DNA of 6,475 nucleotides from Planctomycetota bacterium (lineage in GTDB: Bacteria; Planctomycetota; Phycisphaerae; Sedimentisphaerales; Anaerobacaceae). Every line of letters begins with the position of its first letter. Within the stretch, counting starts at the first letter, position 1. The translations under genes and the position numbers were made by a program. The stretch lies in the NCBI GenBank assembly GCA_017885385.1, contig JAFNGF010000353.1, positions 343 to 6,817 on the forward strand. The letters are read 5' to 3'. This document shows, one piece after another, positions 6,451 through 6,475 of the stretch. A model generated the notes under the pieces. It worked only from the letters and a program-made list of their open reading frames with translations, did no database searches and was not told where the DNA came from.

Positions 6451-6475
6451 CGCGCCCGGCAGGGCTCGAACCTGC
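6451..6475 (-). tRNA. 3' end of a tRNA, possibly tRNA-Arg (partial)
   Basis: On the minus strand the last bases read GCAGG, loop TTCGAGC, CCTGC: a perfect 5-bp T-stem and a canonical 7-nt T-loop with T54, T55, C56, G57 and A58 (6459-6475). They are followed by CGGGCGC as the 3' strand of the acceptor stem (6452-6458) and G as discriminator (6451). The next bases are ATTCC, so CCA is not encoded and must be added by the tRNA nucleotidyltransferase. The acceptor 5' strand would be GCGCCCG, common in bacterial tRNA-Arg, but the anticodon is outside the window. Confidence 0.7.

Overview
The window looks like a piece of a Planctomycetota chromosome, probably class Phycisphaerae and close to Sedimentisphaerales. 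This is inferred from protein style, not from a marker gene. The secreted protein at the left edge has the HDVYFG / YYWRVDEV / VWSFT module followed by a VDDFEGY jelly-roll region, a combination I know from that group. BlaI/M56 pairs with unusual sensor domains are also common there.

All genes I can support are on the minus strand, so the window reads right to left. At the right edge (6451-6475) is the 3' end of a tRNA, cut by the window, without an encoded CCA. A spacer with AT-rich palindromic sequence follows. Next comes a promoter whose 17-bp spacer is filled by an inverted repeat, the likely operator (about 6272-6300). It drives blaI (5822-6241), a winged-helix repressor, and 43 bp further a very large blaR1-like gene (2125-5778, 1217 aa). 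That protein keeps the four membrane spans and the HELAH zinc-protease domain of BlaR1. Its outside part is not a penicillin-binding sensor: it is a 13-repeat TolB/PD40 beta-propeller array plus a C-terminal concanavalin-like jelly roll.

A 581-bp gene-free stretch (1544-2124) follows, with a REP-like interspersed repeat (1666-1802), several small hairpins and a possible coding remnant just past the blaR1 stop. The last gene (1-1543, running off the left edge) encodes a secreted multidomain protein with a signal peptide, an Fn3-like module and a jelly-roll-like region. It has its own ribosome site and a plausible promoter.

Likely working model: the BlaR1-like protein senses something outside the cytoplasmic membrane through its propeller and lectin-like domain, activates its cytoplasmic zinc protease, and causes BlaI to be cleaved and to leave the operator. 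The signal is unknown and probably not a beta-lactam. The most interesting point is the junction inside blaR1 near 4758. A strong internal Shine-Dalgarno, a Met codon, a signal-peptide-like segment and a change in base composition coincide there, which suggests a gene fusion and possibly a second, separately translated product.
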